In this document: positions 47,076-57,158 of the stretch, piece by piece
Layout: the number at the start of each line of letters is the position of its first letter
Position numbering within the stretch: position 1 is the stretch's first letter
Source: Rhizobium sp. CSW-27
GTDB taxonomy: Bacteria > Pseudomonadota > Alphaproteobacteria > Rhizobiales > Rhizobiaceae
DNA length: 64,000 nucleotides
NCBI RefSeq assembly: GCF_018760785.1
Contig: NZ_JAHHZO010000008.1
Span: 186,001 to 250,000, forward strand
Direction of reading: 5' to 3'
Program-made: the position numbers and the translations under genes
Notes under the pieces: model-generated
Seen by the model: only the letters and a program-made list of their open reading frames with translations
The model's database searches: none
Told to the model about the DNA's origin: nothing

Positions 47076-48905
47076 ATGCGTTTCACCATCAAGCTAAAGC
47101 TGGCCCTGGCCTTCGGGCTGATGATACTCATGCTCATCGCTGTGGCTGTCTATGGCACGACCAGCCTGTCCACGCTCAATGACTCATCTTCGGCCATGAT
47201 CGATGGGCCAGTCAAACGCCTGGAATATGCATTGAACATTTCGGGCACGATGTCAGAAGCCGTCCGCGCCCAGAAGAACGGCCTTTTGGAAAAGGATGAT
47301 GCCAAGGCGTCCGAATACTTCAACAACTCTGATAAGCTCATTGCCGAACTTCTGAAGATTGCCGAAGCAGGAAGTCTGATTGCGACGGTCGAAGGAAAGC
47401 CCTACTGGGCAGCGGTGGCGGATAATGCCGCCAAATTCCAGAGCACCTCTGCCGCGCTGCCGGCGCTACGAGCAAACGGACAACTCGATCAGGCGATCGA
47501 TCTCTCGAACGGATCGATCCGGCAGCTCGCCGCCAATGTCAATGATGCGATCATAAAGCTCAAGGACATCCAGAAGCAGGGGTTGGCCAAGGCTGACGCC
47601 AACAATGATGAGCTGTACACGACGACGCGGCTGACGCTGGTCTCGGTCGCAGCAGGCGTCACGATCATTGCCCTGATTGCCGCCCTCTGGATCGCGCTCG
47701 GCATAAGCTCTGGCCTGCGCAAGATCACGATGGTGGCCGATGCGGTGTCCATCGGTGATCTCGACCAGGATGTCGTGATCAAGTCCAATGACGAAATCCG
47801 CGATCTCGTCGAAAAGATCAATGTCATGACCACCAATCTGCGCGAGACGGCACGGCTGGCTGGCGATATTGCCAGCGGCGACCTGACCGTTTCCCCCAAG
47901 CCGCTGTCCGACAAGGACACGCTCGGAAAGGCGCTCGAAAACATGGTGCAGCGTCTGCGCGGTGTGGTGGGCGATGCGGTTGCGGCTGGCGACAACGTCT
48001 CCTCCGGCAGCCAGGAACTGTCGGCGAGCGCCGAGCAGTTGTCGCAGGGTTCCACCGAACAGGCTTCCGCCGCCGAACAGGCCTCTGCCGCCATGGAAGA
48101 GATGGCCGCCAACATCAAGCAGAACGCTGACAATGCGGCCCAGACGGAAAAGATCGCCCGCCAGTCGTCGCGCGATGCCGAAAGCTCGGGCCAGGCCGTG
48201 TCCCGCGCCGTCGGCGCCATGCGCACGATTGCCGAAAAGATCTCCATCGTGCAGGAAATCGCCCGCCAGACCGACCTTCTGGCGCTGAATGCCGCCGTTG
48301 AGGCGGCACGCGCCGGCGAGCACGGCAAGGGCTTTGCGGTCGTCGCCTCCGAAGTGCGAAAGCTCGCCGAACGCAGCCAGGCAGCGGCCGCCGAAATCTC
48401 GGCGCTGTCCGGCGAGACCGTGCAGGTGGCGACCGAGGCCGGCGAGATGCTGAACCGGCTGGTGCCGGATATCCAGAAGACCGCCGAACTGGTGTCGGAA
48501 ATCTCGGCCGCCTGCCGCGAGCAGGATATTGGTGCCACCCAGATCAACGAGGCGATCCAGCAGCTCGACAAGGTGACGCAGCAGAATTCCAGCGCCTCCG
48601 AACAGATGTCGGCGACCTCCGAGGAACTGGCCGCCCAGGCGGAAGAACTGCAGGCCTCCATCGCCTTCTTCAAGGTTGAGCATGCCGCCGGCAACCGCCG
48701 TTCGGCCCCGCGCCCTGCCGTCACCTCGCGTCCTGCTGGCCGAGCGGCCTCGGCTGTCAGGCCGAAGCCGGCAGCCAAACCCGTCGCCGCCGCACCGTCG
48801 CACCAGGGCGTTGCAGCCCAGCAGGCCCGCGCCCGCGGCTTTGCCCTCGACATGTCGACCGGCGGCCCCGACGCCGACGACGCAGACTTCCGGGAGAGTG
48901 CTTGA
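47076..48905 (+). CDS. Methyl-accepting chemotaxis protein 3
   Basis: 609 residues. The first 25 residues ([18 protein letters not shown]) resemble receptor 1, the double HAMP ([40 protein letters not shown]) resembles receptor 2, and the sensor domain (about 31-190) is its own. The upstream part, to about 47650, is less GC-rich than the flanking receptor genes. The start at 47076 gives the standard N-terminus; an ATG at 47064 and a further upstream frame are possible. The tail [18 protein letters not shown] again replaces a docking pentapeptide. Confidence 0.94.
   Translation: MRFTIKLKLALAFGLMILMLIAVAVYGTTSLSTLNDSSSAMIDGPVKRLEYALNISGTMSEAVRAQKNGLLEKDDAKASEYFNNSDKLIAELLKIAEAGSLIATVEGKPYWAAVADNAAKFQSTSAALPALRANGQLDQAIDLSNGSIRQLAANVNDAIIKLKDIQKQGLAKADANNDELYTTTRLTLVSVAAGVTIIALIAALWIALGISSGLRKITMVADAVSIGDLDQDVVIKSNDEIRDLVEKINVMTTNLRETARLAGDIASGDLTVSPKPLSDKDTLGKALENMVQRLRGVVGDAVAAGDNVSSGSQELSASAEQLSQGSTEQASAAEQASAAMEEMAANIKQNADNAAQTEKIARQSSRDAESSGQAVSRAVGAMRTIAEKISIVQEIARQTDLLALNAAVEAARAGEHGKGFAVVASEVRKLAERSQAAAAEISALSGETVQVATEAGEMLNRLVPDIQKTAELVSEISAACREQDIGATQINEAIQQLDKVTQQNSSASEQMSATSEELAAQAEELQASIAFFKVEHAAGNRRSAPRPAVTSRPAGRAASAVRPKPAAKPVAAAPSHQGVAAQQARARGFALDMSTGGPDADDADFRESA
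47955..48680 (+). repeat. Receptor signalling module, copy 3 of 3
   Basis: Third copy of the 726-base signalling module. It is closer to copy 1 than to copy 2 in parts of its second half and has a few unique changes near the ends. Confidence 0.9.
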
Positions 48906-48907
48906 TC

Positions 48908-49396
48908 ATGGCCATATCGTCAGAAGCCCAGTTCGTGACCTTCAGCCTCGGCGAGGAAATCTTCGCCGTGCCGGTCGAGGTGGTCCGGGAAATCCTGGAC
49001 CACGAGGAAGCCTTCAAGATCCCGCACGGGCCTGACTATCTGCTCGGCCTGCGCGACGTGCGCGGCCAGGGGGTACCGGTGATCGATCTGCGCCTGCGGC
49101 TGGGCCTCAGCCGCACGGTCAAGACGCCGCATACCCGCATCCTGGTGCTCGACGTACCGCTCGAACAGCGCATGCTGGCGCTCGGTCTCGTGGCCGATCG
49201 CGTCTACGAGGTGGTGCCGTTCCAGCAAAGCCAGATCGAACCGGCGCCGGACATCGGCATCCGCTGGAAAAGCGATTACATCGCCGGCGTGGTGCGCCGG
49301 GATGGCGGCTTCGTGGTGATCGTCGATCTGGCGCGCCTGTTCTCCGATTCCGGCACTGCACTGGCAGGCGTCGTTGCCTCCCAGCGCGTCGCCTGA
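48908..49396 (+). CDS. cheW: Coupling protein CheW (second copy)
   Basis: 162 residues. CheW fold with FVTFSLGEEIFAVPVEVVRE at the start and LLGLRDVRGQGVPVIDLRLR in the core, then LGLVADRVYEVVPF. More divergent from the first CheW than expected for a recent copy, so the two may couple different receptors. The ATG at 48908 follows GGGAGAG; a TTG at 48902 is also possible. Confidence 0.93.
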   Translation: MAISSEAQFVTFSLGEEIFAVPVEVVREILDHEEAFKIPHGPDYLLGLRDVRGQGVPVIDLRLRLGLSRTVKTPHTRILVLDVPLEQRMLALGLVADRVYEVVPFQQSQIEPAPDIGIRWKSDYIAGVVRRDGGFVVIVDLARLFSDSGTALAGVVASQRVA

Positions 49397-49409
49397 CAGG
49401 AGCATCGAT

Positions 49410-50264
49410 TTGTCCGCAGCACCGATTCAGAGGCAGCCGATCGATGACCGGCTGAGCCCGCGCAACTTCGACCGGTTGTCCAAGTACATTTATGATTACA
49501 GCGGCATCAAGATGCCGATCACCAAGATCACCATGCTGGAGGGCCGTCTGCGCCGGCGCCTGCGGGTGACGGGGATTGCGAGCTTCGACGACTATTGCGA
49601 CTATCTGTTCAAGCAGGACGGCATGGCAAGCGAGCAGGTCTACCTGATCGACGCGGTGACCACCAACAAGACGGATTTCTTCCGCGAACCGAAGCATTTC
49701 GAATACATGGCCCAGAAGGCCGTGCCGGAACTGCTGGCGGATGGCGTCTCCAGCCTGAGGGTCTGGAGCGCTGCCTGCTCGACCGGCGCCGAGCCCTACA
49801 CGATCGCCATGGTGCTCTCCGAATGCCTCGCCGATCGCCGCAATGCCGATTACCGGGTGATTGCGACCGATCTTTCGACCGAGGTTCTGCAGGTGGCCCG
49901 CAAGGCGATCTATCCGGCCGAGATGGTTTCGCCCGTGCCGGCCGACCTGCAGCGACGCTACGTGATGCAGGCACGCGACCCCGCCCGCGGCGAGGTGCGC
50001 ATCGCGCCGTCGCTTCGCCAGAAGGTGGGGTTCGGGCGGCTGAACCTGATGGACGAGAGCTATGCCGTCTCCGAGCTGCAGCACATCATCTTCTGCCGCA
50101 ACGTGCTGATCTATTTCGACAAGCCGACGCAGCTGCATGTGCTTGGCCGATTGTGCGACTGCCTGGCGCCCGGCGGCTATCTGTTCATCGGCCATTCGGA
50201 AACGGCAACGGGATTCAACCTGCCCATCCGGCAGGTTGCCAACACGGTCTTCAAACGGGTGTAG
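49410..50264 (+). CDS. cheR: Chemoreceptor methyltransferase CheR
   Basis: 284 residues. It methylates receptor glutamates with SAM. The N-terminal helical domain ends in [16 protein letters not shown]; the SAM domain has [35 protein letters not shown] and [17 protein letters not shown]. The preferred start is the TTG at 49410, which has AGGAG seven bases upstream; an upstream TTG at 49374 would overlap cheW. Confidence 0.94.
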   Translation: MSAAPIQRQPIDDRLSPRNFDRLSKYIYDYSGIKMPITKITMLEGRLRRRLRVTGIASFDDYCDYLFKQDGMASEQVYLIDAVTTNKTDFFREPKHFEYMAQKAVPELLADGVSSLRVWSAACSTGAEPYTIAMVLSECLADRRNADYRVIATDLSTEVLQVARKAIYPAEMVSPVPADLQRRYVMQARDPARGEVRIAPSLRQKVGFGRLNLMDESYAVSELQHIIFCRNVLIYFDKPTQLHVLGRLCDCLAPGGYLFIGHSETATGFNLPIRQVANTVFKRV

Positions 50265-50266
50265 CC

Positions 50267-51346
50267 ATGGGCACTAAGACGCGCGTTCTCATCGTCGACG
50301 ATTCCGCCAGCATCCGCCAGGCGCTGACCATGCTTCTTTCGGCGGATCCGGAGATCGAGGTGATCGGCGTCGCACCGGACCCCTTCGTGGCGGCGCGCAA
50401 GATCCGCGAGGAGATTCCGGACGTCATCACGCTCGACGTGGAAATGCCGCAGATGGACGGCATCACCTTCCTGCGCAAGGTGATGTCGCAGCACCCGATC
50501 CCCGTGGTGATGTGTTCATCGCTGACGGAGGAAGGGTCCGAAACGCTGATGCAGGCGCTGGAAGCAGGCGCCGTCGACATCATCCAGAAACCGAAGATCG
50601 GCGCCGCCGATCATCTGGCCGAGAGTGCCGAGCGCGTGCGCAGCGTGGTCAAGGCCGCCGCCAAGGCCCGGCTCGGCAAGATGCGACGCTTCCGCCCGAA
50701 GGATTCGCCGCCCGCCAAGCTGACCGCCGATGCGGTTCTGCCGCCGCCCAAGGTGGGTGCCATGGCCAAGACGACGGAAATGGTCGTCTGCATCGGCGCC
50801 TCGACCGGCGGCACGGAGGCGCTGCGCGAGCTTCTCGAAACCCTGCCGGCCAATGCGCCGGGCATCGTCATCGTCCAGCACATGCCGGAAAAGTTCACCG
50901 CAGCCTTTGCCAAGCGGCTGAACGGCCTGTGCGAGGTGGAGGTGAAGGAAGCGGAGGACGGCGACCCCGTGCTGCGCGGCCACGTGCTGATCGCCCCCGG
51001 CGACCGGCACATGCTGCTGGAGCGGCGCGGCGCGCGCTATCACGTCTCGGTGCGCAGCGGGCCGCTGGTCAGCCGCCACCGCCCCTCGGTCGACGTGCTG
51101 TTCCGCTCGGCCGCCCGTTCGGCCGGCTCCAACGCCATGGGCGTGATCATGACCGGCATGGGCGATGACGGCGCGCGCGGCATGCTGGAAATGCACGAGG
51201 CCGGCGCCTTCACCGTGGCGCAGGACGAGGCCAGTTCCGTCGTCTTCGGCATGCCGAAGGAAGCGATCGCCCGCGGCGGCGTCGACCGCATCGTCTCGCT
51301 CGACCACATCGCCCTCGAGATCATGGGCGCCGACCGCCGTCGCTGA
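50267..51346 (+). CDS. cheB: Chemotaxis methylesterase/glutaminase CheB
   Basis: 359 residues. N-terminal receiver ([13 protein letters not shown], phosphorylated Asp in [11 protein letters not shown]) joined to the methylesterase domain with the catalytic Ser in [11 protein letters not shown], His in [17 protein letters not shown] and Asp in [10 protein letters not shown]. It opposes CheR. Starts two bases after the cheR stop and is the last clear che gene. Confidence 0.97.
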   Translation: MGTKTRVLIVDDSASIRQALTMLLSADPEIEVIGVAPDPFVAARKIREEIPDVITLDVEMPQMDGITFLRKVMSQHPIPVVMCSSLTEEGSETLMQALEAGAVDIIQKPKIGAADHLAESAERVRSVVKAAAKARLGKMRRFRPKDSPPAKLTADAVLPPPKVGAMAKTTEMVVCIGASTGGTEALRELLETLPANAPGIVIVQHMPEKFTAAFAKRLNGLCEVEVKEAEDGDPVLRGHVLIAPGDRHMLLERRGARYHVSVRSGPLVSRHRPSVDVLFRSAARSAGSNAMGVIMTGMGDDGARGMLEMHEAGAFTVAQDEASSVVFGMPKEAIARGGVDRIVSLDHIALEIMGADRRR

Positions 51347-51473
51347 CGGCCGGCGAGTTTCCACCCCTTGCGGTTGGCGCTTTGTTAACCATGTTTGGCG
51401 ACACTGGCTGGGCACGATGACTGTGCCTCGACGAGCAATTCCGGCTCACGGAACCTTCTCCCCAGGATCGACG

Positions 51474-52166
51474 ATGCCCGTCATTACCTTCGCCAACACC
51501 AAGGGCGGGGCCGGCAAGACCACGGCCGTGCTGCTGCTTGCCAGCGAACTCGCCCATATGGGTCACCGCGTCACCGTTCTCGACAGCGATCCGCAGCACT
51601 GGATGTCCCGCTGGTTCGACCTGTCGCCGCCCATGCCGGGCCTCACCGTCACGCCCTATGTGACGCAGGCCTCCCTCGACCGCCATGTGGAAGAGGCGCG
51701 CGTCGGCGCCGATTACGTGCTGATCGACCTGCCCGGCGTGCGCAGCCCCCTGCTCGCCAAGGCCATAGGCATGTCCGACCACGTGCTGATCCCGATCCAG
51801 GGTTGCGCCATGGATGCGCAGGGCGGCGCGCATGTGCTGGAACTGCTGCAGTATCTGGAAACCAAGCTCGGCCTGCGCGTGCCGCATTCGGTGGTGCTGA
51901 CGCGCGTCAACTCCATGGTGACGACCCGCGCGCTGCTTGCCGTGAAGGGTCTGCTGGCGCAGCGCAATGTCGACGTGCTGAACACGCCGATCATCGAACG
52001 CTCCGCCTTCCGCGATGTCTTCGATTGCGGCGGCACGCTGCACATGCTCGATCCTGCCCGCATCAGCAATCTCGACAAGGCGCTGGACAATGTCCGGCTC
52101 TATGCCGAGGAGATCCTGCGCCGGGTACCGGCCACGCCATCGGCAGCGGGCCGCAGCGCAGCCTGA
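51474..52166 (+). CDS. ParA/MinD-family ATPase
   Basis: 230 residues. Deviant Walker A KGGAGKTTA near the N-terminus, VLDSDPQHWMSRWFD and VLIDLPGVRSPLLAKA follow. Such ATPases position chromosomes, plasmids or clusters of chemoreceptors. There is no ParB or DNA-binding partner next to it. The gap of 127 bases after cheB contains a TTAACCAT half-site (51385-51392). A role in placing the chemotaxis array is possible but unproven. Confidence 0.85.
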   Translation: MPVITFANTKGGAGKTTAVLLLASELAHMGHRVTVLDSDPQHWMSRWFDLSPPMPGLTVTPYVTQASLDRHVEEARVGADYVLIDLPGVRSPLLAKAIGMSDHVLIPIQGCAMDAQGGAHVLELLQYLETKLGLRVPHSVVLTRVNSMVTTRALLAVKGLLAQRNVDVLNTPIIERSAFRDVFDCGGTLHMLDPARISNLDKALDNVRLYAEEILRRVPATPSAAGRSAA

Positions 52167-52202
52167 GCCTCACCCCGCCCGTCATGCACAACGCCCCGGC
52201 CG

Positions 52203-52355
52203 TCAGGCGCGGGGCGTTTCGTCGTCATCGAGAACGCGCCAGGCGGCACCGTCCAGATCCTCGTACTGCCCGTTGCGCAGCGACCAGAGGAAGGCGCCAA
52301 GCCCCAGCCCGCCAAGCAACAGCGCAACCGGAATGAGATAGATCAGCATGTTCAT
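52203..52355 (-). CDS. ccoS: cbb3 oxidase maturation protein CcoS (FixS)
   Basis: 50 residues, too short for many gene finders. One membrane helix (MLIYLIPVALLLGGLGLGAF) followed by SLRNGQYEDLDGAAWRVLDD, the typical CcoS signature. Needed for inserting heme b and copper into the oxidase. Its start overlaps the ccoI stop. Confidence 0.93.
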   Translation of the reverse strand: MNMLIYLIPVALLLGGLGLGAFLWSLRNGQYEDLDGAAWRVLDDDETPRA

Positions 52356-54652
52356 GCGAGCCGGGCCTCCCGTGTCACGGGACCGGTCGGCGCCTGCCCT
52401 TCGCGGCCGCTTGTCGCCGCCGGACGACGAAACCGGTTGAGACGCAGCGCATTGGCAATCACGATCAGCGAGGAGGTCGACATGGCGACCGAGGCCATCA
52501 GCGGCGTTGCATAGCCTGCGATGGCAAAGGGGACCGCGATCATGTTGTAGCCGATGGCAAGGCCGAAATTCTCGCGGATCAACCGGCCGGCGCGGCGCGA
52601 AATGGCCAGCGCCGTCGGCACCGCATCAAGCCCGTCATGCAGGAAGACGATGTCGGCGGCCTGCCGGCCGATATCGGCCGCCGTGGCCGGCGCCATCGAG
52701 ACATGGGCTGCACTGAGCGCCGGAGCATCATTGATGCCGTCGCCGACCATCAGCGCGCGGTGGCCGGCGGCGGCAAGCCCGTTGCAGGCCTCGACCTTGC
52801 CCTGCGGCGAAAGCTCAGCCTGCCAGCCATCGAGATCAAGCTGCTCGGCCATGGCGGCAACCGTCGTCTGGCGATCGCCGGACAGCATCAGCGTGCCGAG
52901 ACCTTCCGCCTTCAGCGCCGCGATCGCCTCCTCCGCGCCGGGACGCGGGGTATCCTCCAGCAGGAAGCGCGCCAATTCCTCGCCGTTCAGGGAAAGAACC
53001 ACCTCGGAGGCGCCGCTATCGGCCTGTGCCGCCGTTTGCGGGCAGGCAAAGGCGCGGCTGCCAAGGCGATAGATCCCCTCCGGCATTTCGGCGAGAAGCC
53101 CCTGCCCCGGCAGTTCGCGCACCGTTTCGACCAGCGGCACCGGGCCGGCATGGGCGGCATGGATGGCGCGCGACAGCGGGTGGCGCGAATGGGCGGCGAG
53201 GGCAGCGGCCATGGCCCGTGACAGCGGTTTTCCGCGCGCTTCGATCAGGCGCGGACGACCGAGCGTCAGCGTGCCGGTCTTGTCGAAGATCACCGTGTCG
53301 ATTTCGGCAAGCCGTTCCATGGCCGAGCCGTCGCGCACCATGATGCCGTGCTGGAACAGTCGCCCGGCGGCGACCACCTGCACCACCGGCACGGCAAGTC
53401 CGAGCGCGCAGGGGCAGGTGATGATGAGGACGGCGATCGCGATCAGCAGCGCCTGCTTCCAGTCGCCGCCGAAAAGACCCCAGCCAAGGAAGGTGAGGAT
53501 GGCCAGCAGATGGACGGCTGGCGCATAAATGGAGGCAGCGCGATCGGCGATGCGGCGATACTGCGCCCGGCCGCCTTCGGCGGCTTCCATCAACGCGATG
53601 ATTTCGGCAAGGAAGGACTGGCGTGCGGTGGCCGTCGCCGTGACGATGAGCGAGCCGGTGAGGCTGACGGTGCCGGCCTGAACCGCCACGCCCGGGCGCA
53701 CCGCGACCGGCACGCTTTCGCCGGTGGCGATCGAGACATCGAGATCGCTTTCGCCGGACGACACGATGCCATCGACGGGGATGCGGTCGCCGGCGGCAAT
53801 GGCGATGCGGTCGCCCGGCACCACCTCGGAAACCGGCCGATAGTCGCGGCTGCCATCCGGCTGCACCACCAGCGCGCCGCGCGGCGCAAGCCGGGCAAGG
53901 CCGGTGATGGCGGAACGGGCGCGGTCGCGCATCACGTGATCCAGCGTGCGGCCGATCAGCAGGAAAAACAGCAGTGAGGCCGTGGCGTCGAACCAGGCAT
54001 GCGCGCCATGATGCAGGGTTTCCCACAGGGAGACGGCGTAGGAAAGCGTGATCGCCAGCGCGATCGGCACATCCATGTTGGTGCGCCCGCGCTTCAGCAC
54101 CGACCAGGCGGAGCGGTAGAAGAAGCGTCCGCCATAGACCAGCGCCGGCGCGGCGATCATCGCCGAGATCCAGTGAAACAGGTCGCGCGTGGAGGCGTCC
54201 GCGCCCGACCAGACCGAGACGGACAGAAGCATGATGTTGGCAGCGGCAAAGCCGGTAACGGCCACGCCGCGGATGAGATCCGCGCGCAGCCGGTCGCTCG
54301 CCTCGATATCCTCGCCGAACAGGTGGGATTCGTAGCCCGTGGCCCGCCGGATGACCTCGGCGAAGCGCACCGGATCGGCACCGCGCCCGTCGCCTTCGGC
54401 GCGCCAGACGATCGAGACGCGCTTCGTCGACAGGTTGACGCGCGCCTTTTCAACGCCTTCGACGCCCCGCAGCGCCCGCTCGACGGCGGTGATGCAGGCG
54501 CCGCAATGGACACCCGGCACGCTCAGATCCGTCTGCCGCCGGCCATCACCCAGGTCGCGCGCCGACAGCAGCAGCTCCTCGCGGGAGGGAAGCGCATGCA
54601 CCGCGCCATCGAGTTCCAGCGCGCCTTCCGTTCCGGGAGCGCAGCAGCTCAT
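52352..54652 (-). CDS. ccoI: Copper-exporting P-type ATPase CcoI (FixI)
   Basis: 766 residues. Supplies copper for the binuclear centre of cbb3 oxidase. An HMA domain has the GVHCGACITAVERAL copper site; the membrane motif is ITCPCALGLAVP; the phosphorylation site DKTGTLTLG and hinge VGDGINDAPAL follow. An N-terminal Cys pair (MSCCAPG) precedes the HMA domain. Overlaps ccoH and ccoS by four bases. Confidence 0.97.
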   Translation of the reverse strand: MSCCAPGTEGALELDGAVHALPSREELLLSARDLGDGRRQTDLSVPGVHCGACITAVERALRGVEGVEKARVNLSTKRVSIVWRAEGDGRGADPVRFAEVIRRATGYESHLFGEDIEASDRLRADLIRGVAVTGFAAANIMLLSVSVWSGADASTRDLFHWISAMIAAPALVYGGRFFYRSAWSVLKRGRTNMDVPIALAITLSYAVSLWETLHHGAHAWFDATASLLFFLLIGRTLDHVMRDRARSAITGLARLAPRGALVVQPDGSRDYRPVSEVVPGDRIAIAAGDRIPVDGIVSSGESDLDVSIATGESVPVAVRPGVAVQAGTVSLTGSLIVTATATARQSFLAEIIALMEAAEGGRAQYRRIADRAASIYAPAVHLLAILTFLGWGLFGGDWKQALLIAIAVLIITCPCALGLAVPVVQVVAAGRLFQHGIMVRDGSAMERLAEIDTVIFDKTGTLTLGRPRLIEARGKPLSRAMAAALAAHSRHPLSRAIHAAHAGPVPLVETVRELPGQGLLAEMPEGIYRLGSRAFACPQTAAQADSGASEVVLSLNGEELARFLLEDTPRPGAEEAIAALKAEGLGTLMLSGDRQTTVAAMAEQLDLDGWQAELSPQGKVEACNGLAAAGHRALMVGDGINDAPALSAAHVSMAPATAADIGRQAADIVFLHDGLDAVPTALAISRRAGRLIRENFGLAIGYNMIAVPFAIAGYATPLMASVAMSTSSLIVIANALRLNRFRRPAATSGREGQAPTGPVTREARLA

Positions 54653-55143
54653 TGCACCTCTCCCAGCACCGCGATGCGACGCGCATGATGCAGGATGCGC
54701 CTGCCATCCCTGAAGGCGCTGACATCGGCGATCCAGTGGCCCGGCGCCACCGCATGGACCGCCTCGTAGCTCCCCTTGCCCGCATCGTTCAGCATCACCT
54801 CGAAATCCTGGTGATCGCCCACCGGCCGCTTGAAGCTGGCCGTGACCTTGTCGGCGAAGACCGGCTGCCCGGCCTCGTCAACGATCACGTAGCGGATCAG
54901 GCCATCGGTTGCAGTCAGCGTGCCGGAAATGCCGCTGGCATTCAGTGCCTTGGCCTCGGCGACCTTGCCGTTGAACTGCTGGCTGGCGACATAGGTGTTT
55001 TCCACCACAAGCCCGCTCCAGCTGTGCACCGCCTGATAGGCCATGTAGAAGTTGACGGAAATGATCGTGCCGAAGAACAGGCAGATCACACCCAGCATGT
55101 GCCAGCCGGTGAAGACGAATTCCTTGGCCTGACGGGTGTTCAT
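54649..55143 (-). CDS. ccoH: cbb3 oxidase assembly protein CcoH (FixH)
   Basis: 164 residues. One N-terminal membrane segment (about 12-35, HMLGVICLFFGTIISVNFYM) and a periplasmic FixH domain ending in GHWIADVSAFRDGRRILHHA. It stabilises the oxidase subunits during assembly. ATG at 55143 overlaps the ccoG stop (TGATG); GGGAGA lies upstream. Confidence 0.94.
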   Translation of the reverse strand: MNTRQAKEFVFTGWHMLGVICLFFGTIISVNFYMAYQAVHSWSGLVVENTYVASQQFNGKVAEAKALNASGISGTLTATDGLIRYVIVDEAGQPVFADKVTASFKRPVGDHQDFEVMLNDAGKGSYEAVHAVAPGHWIADVSAFRDGRRILHHARRIAVLGEVQ

Positions 55144-56735
55144 CACTTGTCTCCCGGCGAGTTGAAGGTGGCGTTGTAGACATCGCGCTCATGGCTGGCA
55201 CGGTCCTCGGCAATGAAGCGGAAGCCTTCGCGGGCATCGGCGACGGCATGCTTCGGCAGGGTGACGAAGACCTTCAGCGTGGTGGCCTTGTCCGGCTCGA
55301 CCGGCACGGCGAAGACGCGGTCGGAATAGTCGCTGGACAGTTGCGGGATCTTCATTTCCGCCGCCGTCAGCCCCTGCATCGACAGAAGCACGGTGCGCCG
55401 CTCCGGAACCATGTTGAGCAGGCGGATCGTATAGCCATTGCGGATCGAGCCGTCCGATTCCAGCACATATTGCGGATTGCGGTCATGCAGGACATTGACC
55501 TCCAGGCGATCGCGACTGAGCAGCGCCACCAGAAGACCGATGCCGACGGCGCTCCAGACGCCCATATAGACGAGCGTGCGCGGCCGGAAGATGATCCGCC
55601 AGTTGAAGTGGCGCACCTGATCGGCGAAGGTCCCGTCCGGCTTGCGGACCCGGCCCGGATCGATGGCCGTGCGGCCATTGTCGGTGGCAAGCGCCATGTT
55701 GGATTCGTATTCGTTGAGCGTTGCATAGGCAATCAGCCCGCGTTCTCGGCCGAGCTTGTCCATCACCCCGTCACAGGCATCGATGCACAGCGCGCAGGTG
55801 ATGCAGGCCAGCTGCTGCCCGTCGCGAATGTCGATGCCCATGGGACAGACGGCAACGCAGGCATTGCAGTCCACGCAGTCGCCGATCACCTGGTTGGCCG
55901 CGGCCGCCTTCTTGGCATGCTTGCCGCGCGGCTCGCCGCGCCAGTCGTTATAGGTCACGACGAGCGACTGCTCGTCCAGCATCGCCCCCTGGATGCGCGG
56001 CCAGGGACACATGTAGATGCAGACCTGCTCGCGCATCAGCCCGCCCAGCACATAGGTGGTGGCCGTCAGAATGGCGACCGTGGAATAGGCCACGTAATTC
56101 GCCTGGCCCGTGACGAAGTCGAAGGCAAGCGAGGGGGCATCGGCAAAGTAGAAGATCCAGGCACCGCCGGTCGCCACCGCGATCACCAGCCAGATTGCGT
56201 GCTTGGCCGTGCGCTTCCAGAGCTTTGATACGCTCCAGGGGGCCGAATCAAGCTTCATGCGGGCATTGCGGTCGCCCTCGATGAAGCGCTCCACCACCAG
56301 GAAAAGGTCCACCCAGACCGTCTGGGGACAGGTATAGCCGCACCAGGCGCGCCCCACGGCGGAGGTGATCAGGAACAATCCGAAGCCGGCCATGACCAGG
56401 AGCCCCGCCACGAAGAAGAATTCCTGCGGCCAGATCTCGATGAAGAAGAAATAGAAGCGCCGGCCTGCCAGATCGATCAGCACCGCCTGGTCCGGCGCGT
56501 AGGGACCGCGGTCCCAGCGGATCCAGGGCGTCAGGTAGTAGATGCCGAGCGTGACCAGCATCACCAGCCACTTGAAGCGCCGGAAGCGCCCTTCCGCCCG
56601 CTTCGGAAAGATCTTCTGCCGCGCGGCGTAAAGCGGTTCCGGCGCCGGCTGGCCGGAGCCGGTCGGTCCAGCCTCCTGGCGTCGAGTGGCCGGCTTGCCC
56701 GCCGGATGATCAGGTTGTGCGGTTTGAAAAGACAT
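55143..56735 (-). CDS. ccoG: cbb3 oxidase accessory ferredoxin CcoG (FixG)
   Basis: 530 residues. Membrane protein with about five helices and two [4Fe-4S] clusters: GDCVDCNACVAVCPMGIDIR and ITCALCIDACDGVM. It reduces copper for oxidase assembly. The C-terminal Ig-like domain lies in the periplasm. The start at 56735 has AAAGGA nine bases upstream; the open frame continues far upstream without coding character. First gene of ccoGHIS, with an anaerobox upstream. Confidence 0.96.
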   Translation of the reverse strand: MSFQTAQPDHPAGKPATRRQEAGPTGSGQPAPEPLYAARQKIFPKRAEGRFRRFKWLVMLVTLGIYYLTPWIRWDRGPYAPDQAVLIDLAGRRFYFFFIEIWPQEFFFVAGLLVMAGFGLFLITSAVGRAWCGYTCPQTVWVDLFLVVERFIEGDRNARMKLDSAPWSVSKLWKRTAKHAIWLVIAVATGGAWIFYFADAPSLAFDFVTGQANYVAYSTVAILTATTYVLGGLMREQVCIYMCPWPRIQGAMLDEQSLVVTYNDWRGEPRGKHAKKAAAANQVIGDCVDCNACVAVCPMGIDIRDGQQLACITCALCIDACDGVMDKLGRERGLIAYATLNEYESNMALATDNGRTAIDPGRVRKPDGTFADQVRHFNWRIIFRPRTLVYMGVWSAVGIGLLVALLSRDRLEVNVLHDRNPQYVLESDGSIRNGYTIRLLNMVPERRTVLLSMQGLTAAEMKIPQLSSDYSDRVFAVPVEPDKATTLKVFVTLPKHAVADAREGFRFIAEDRASHERDVYNATFNSPGDK

Positions 56736-56786
56736 GGGCCCCATCCTTTGTCCGCAAGACCCTGCCGGCAAAGCGGCCCTCGTTCC

Positions 56787-56800
56787 TTGACCGAAATCAA
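56787..56800 (-). promoter_or_regulatory. FixK/FNR anaerobox upstream of ccoG
   Basis: Minus strand TTGATTTCGGTCAA, one mismatch from TTGAT-N4-ATCAA. It lies 52 bases upstream of the ccoG start, the position of an activator site. It also lies upstream of the divergent vapB gene. Confidence 0.75.
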
Positions 56801-56879
56801 TATGCGGGGTGCGACCTTTGCGCCCAATGTGGCGAAGATCAGCAATTTTGCGTATACTCGGCAAAACAGGAGTTGGCCG

Positions 56880-57155
56880 ATGGGCAAGCACAGACTGGAA
56901 ATCGAACTGACGGATGACCTTCTGTCTCGCATCGACAGCGTCTCGGCCCGCACCAGCCATTCCCGGATGGATGTGGTGGTCGAAACACTGCGGGAGCACC
57001 TGCCGCAGGATCATGGCGTGGCAGATGTCGCTCCGGAGACCCTGCAGGCCTTGCGCGTTCTCGATGAGGCTTATCAGGAGGGATTGCGCCTCAAGATTAA
57101 CCGATCGGATCGCGATATTCTGGAGAGCATCCGGACCTTTCGTGGCGACGAGTGA
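56880..57155 (+). CDS. vapB: Antitoxin of a VapBC pair (ribbon-helix-helix type)
   Basis: 91 residues. N-terminal RHH/CopG-type DNA-binding segment (HRLEIELTDDLLSRIDSVSA), then a toxin-binding tail. It would bind and neutralise the PIN toxin and repress its own promoter. ATG with GGAG six bases upstream; vapC starts four bases after its stop. Opposite strand to the flanking cco genes. Confidence 0.8.
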   Translation: MGKHRLEIELTDDLLSRIDSVSARTSHSRMDVVVETLREHLPQDHGVADVAPETLQALRVLDEAYQEGLRLKINRSDRDILESIRTFRGDE

Positions 57156-57158
57156 TCG

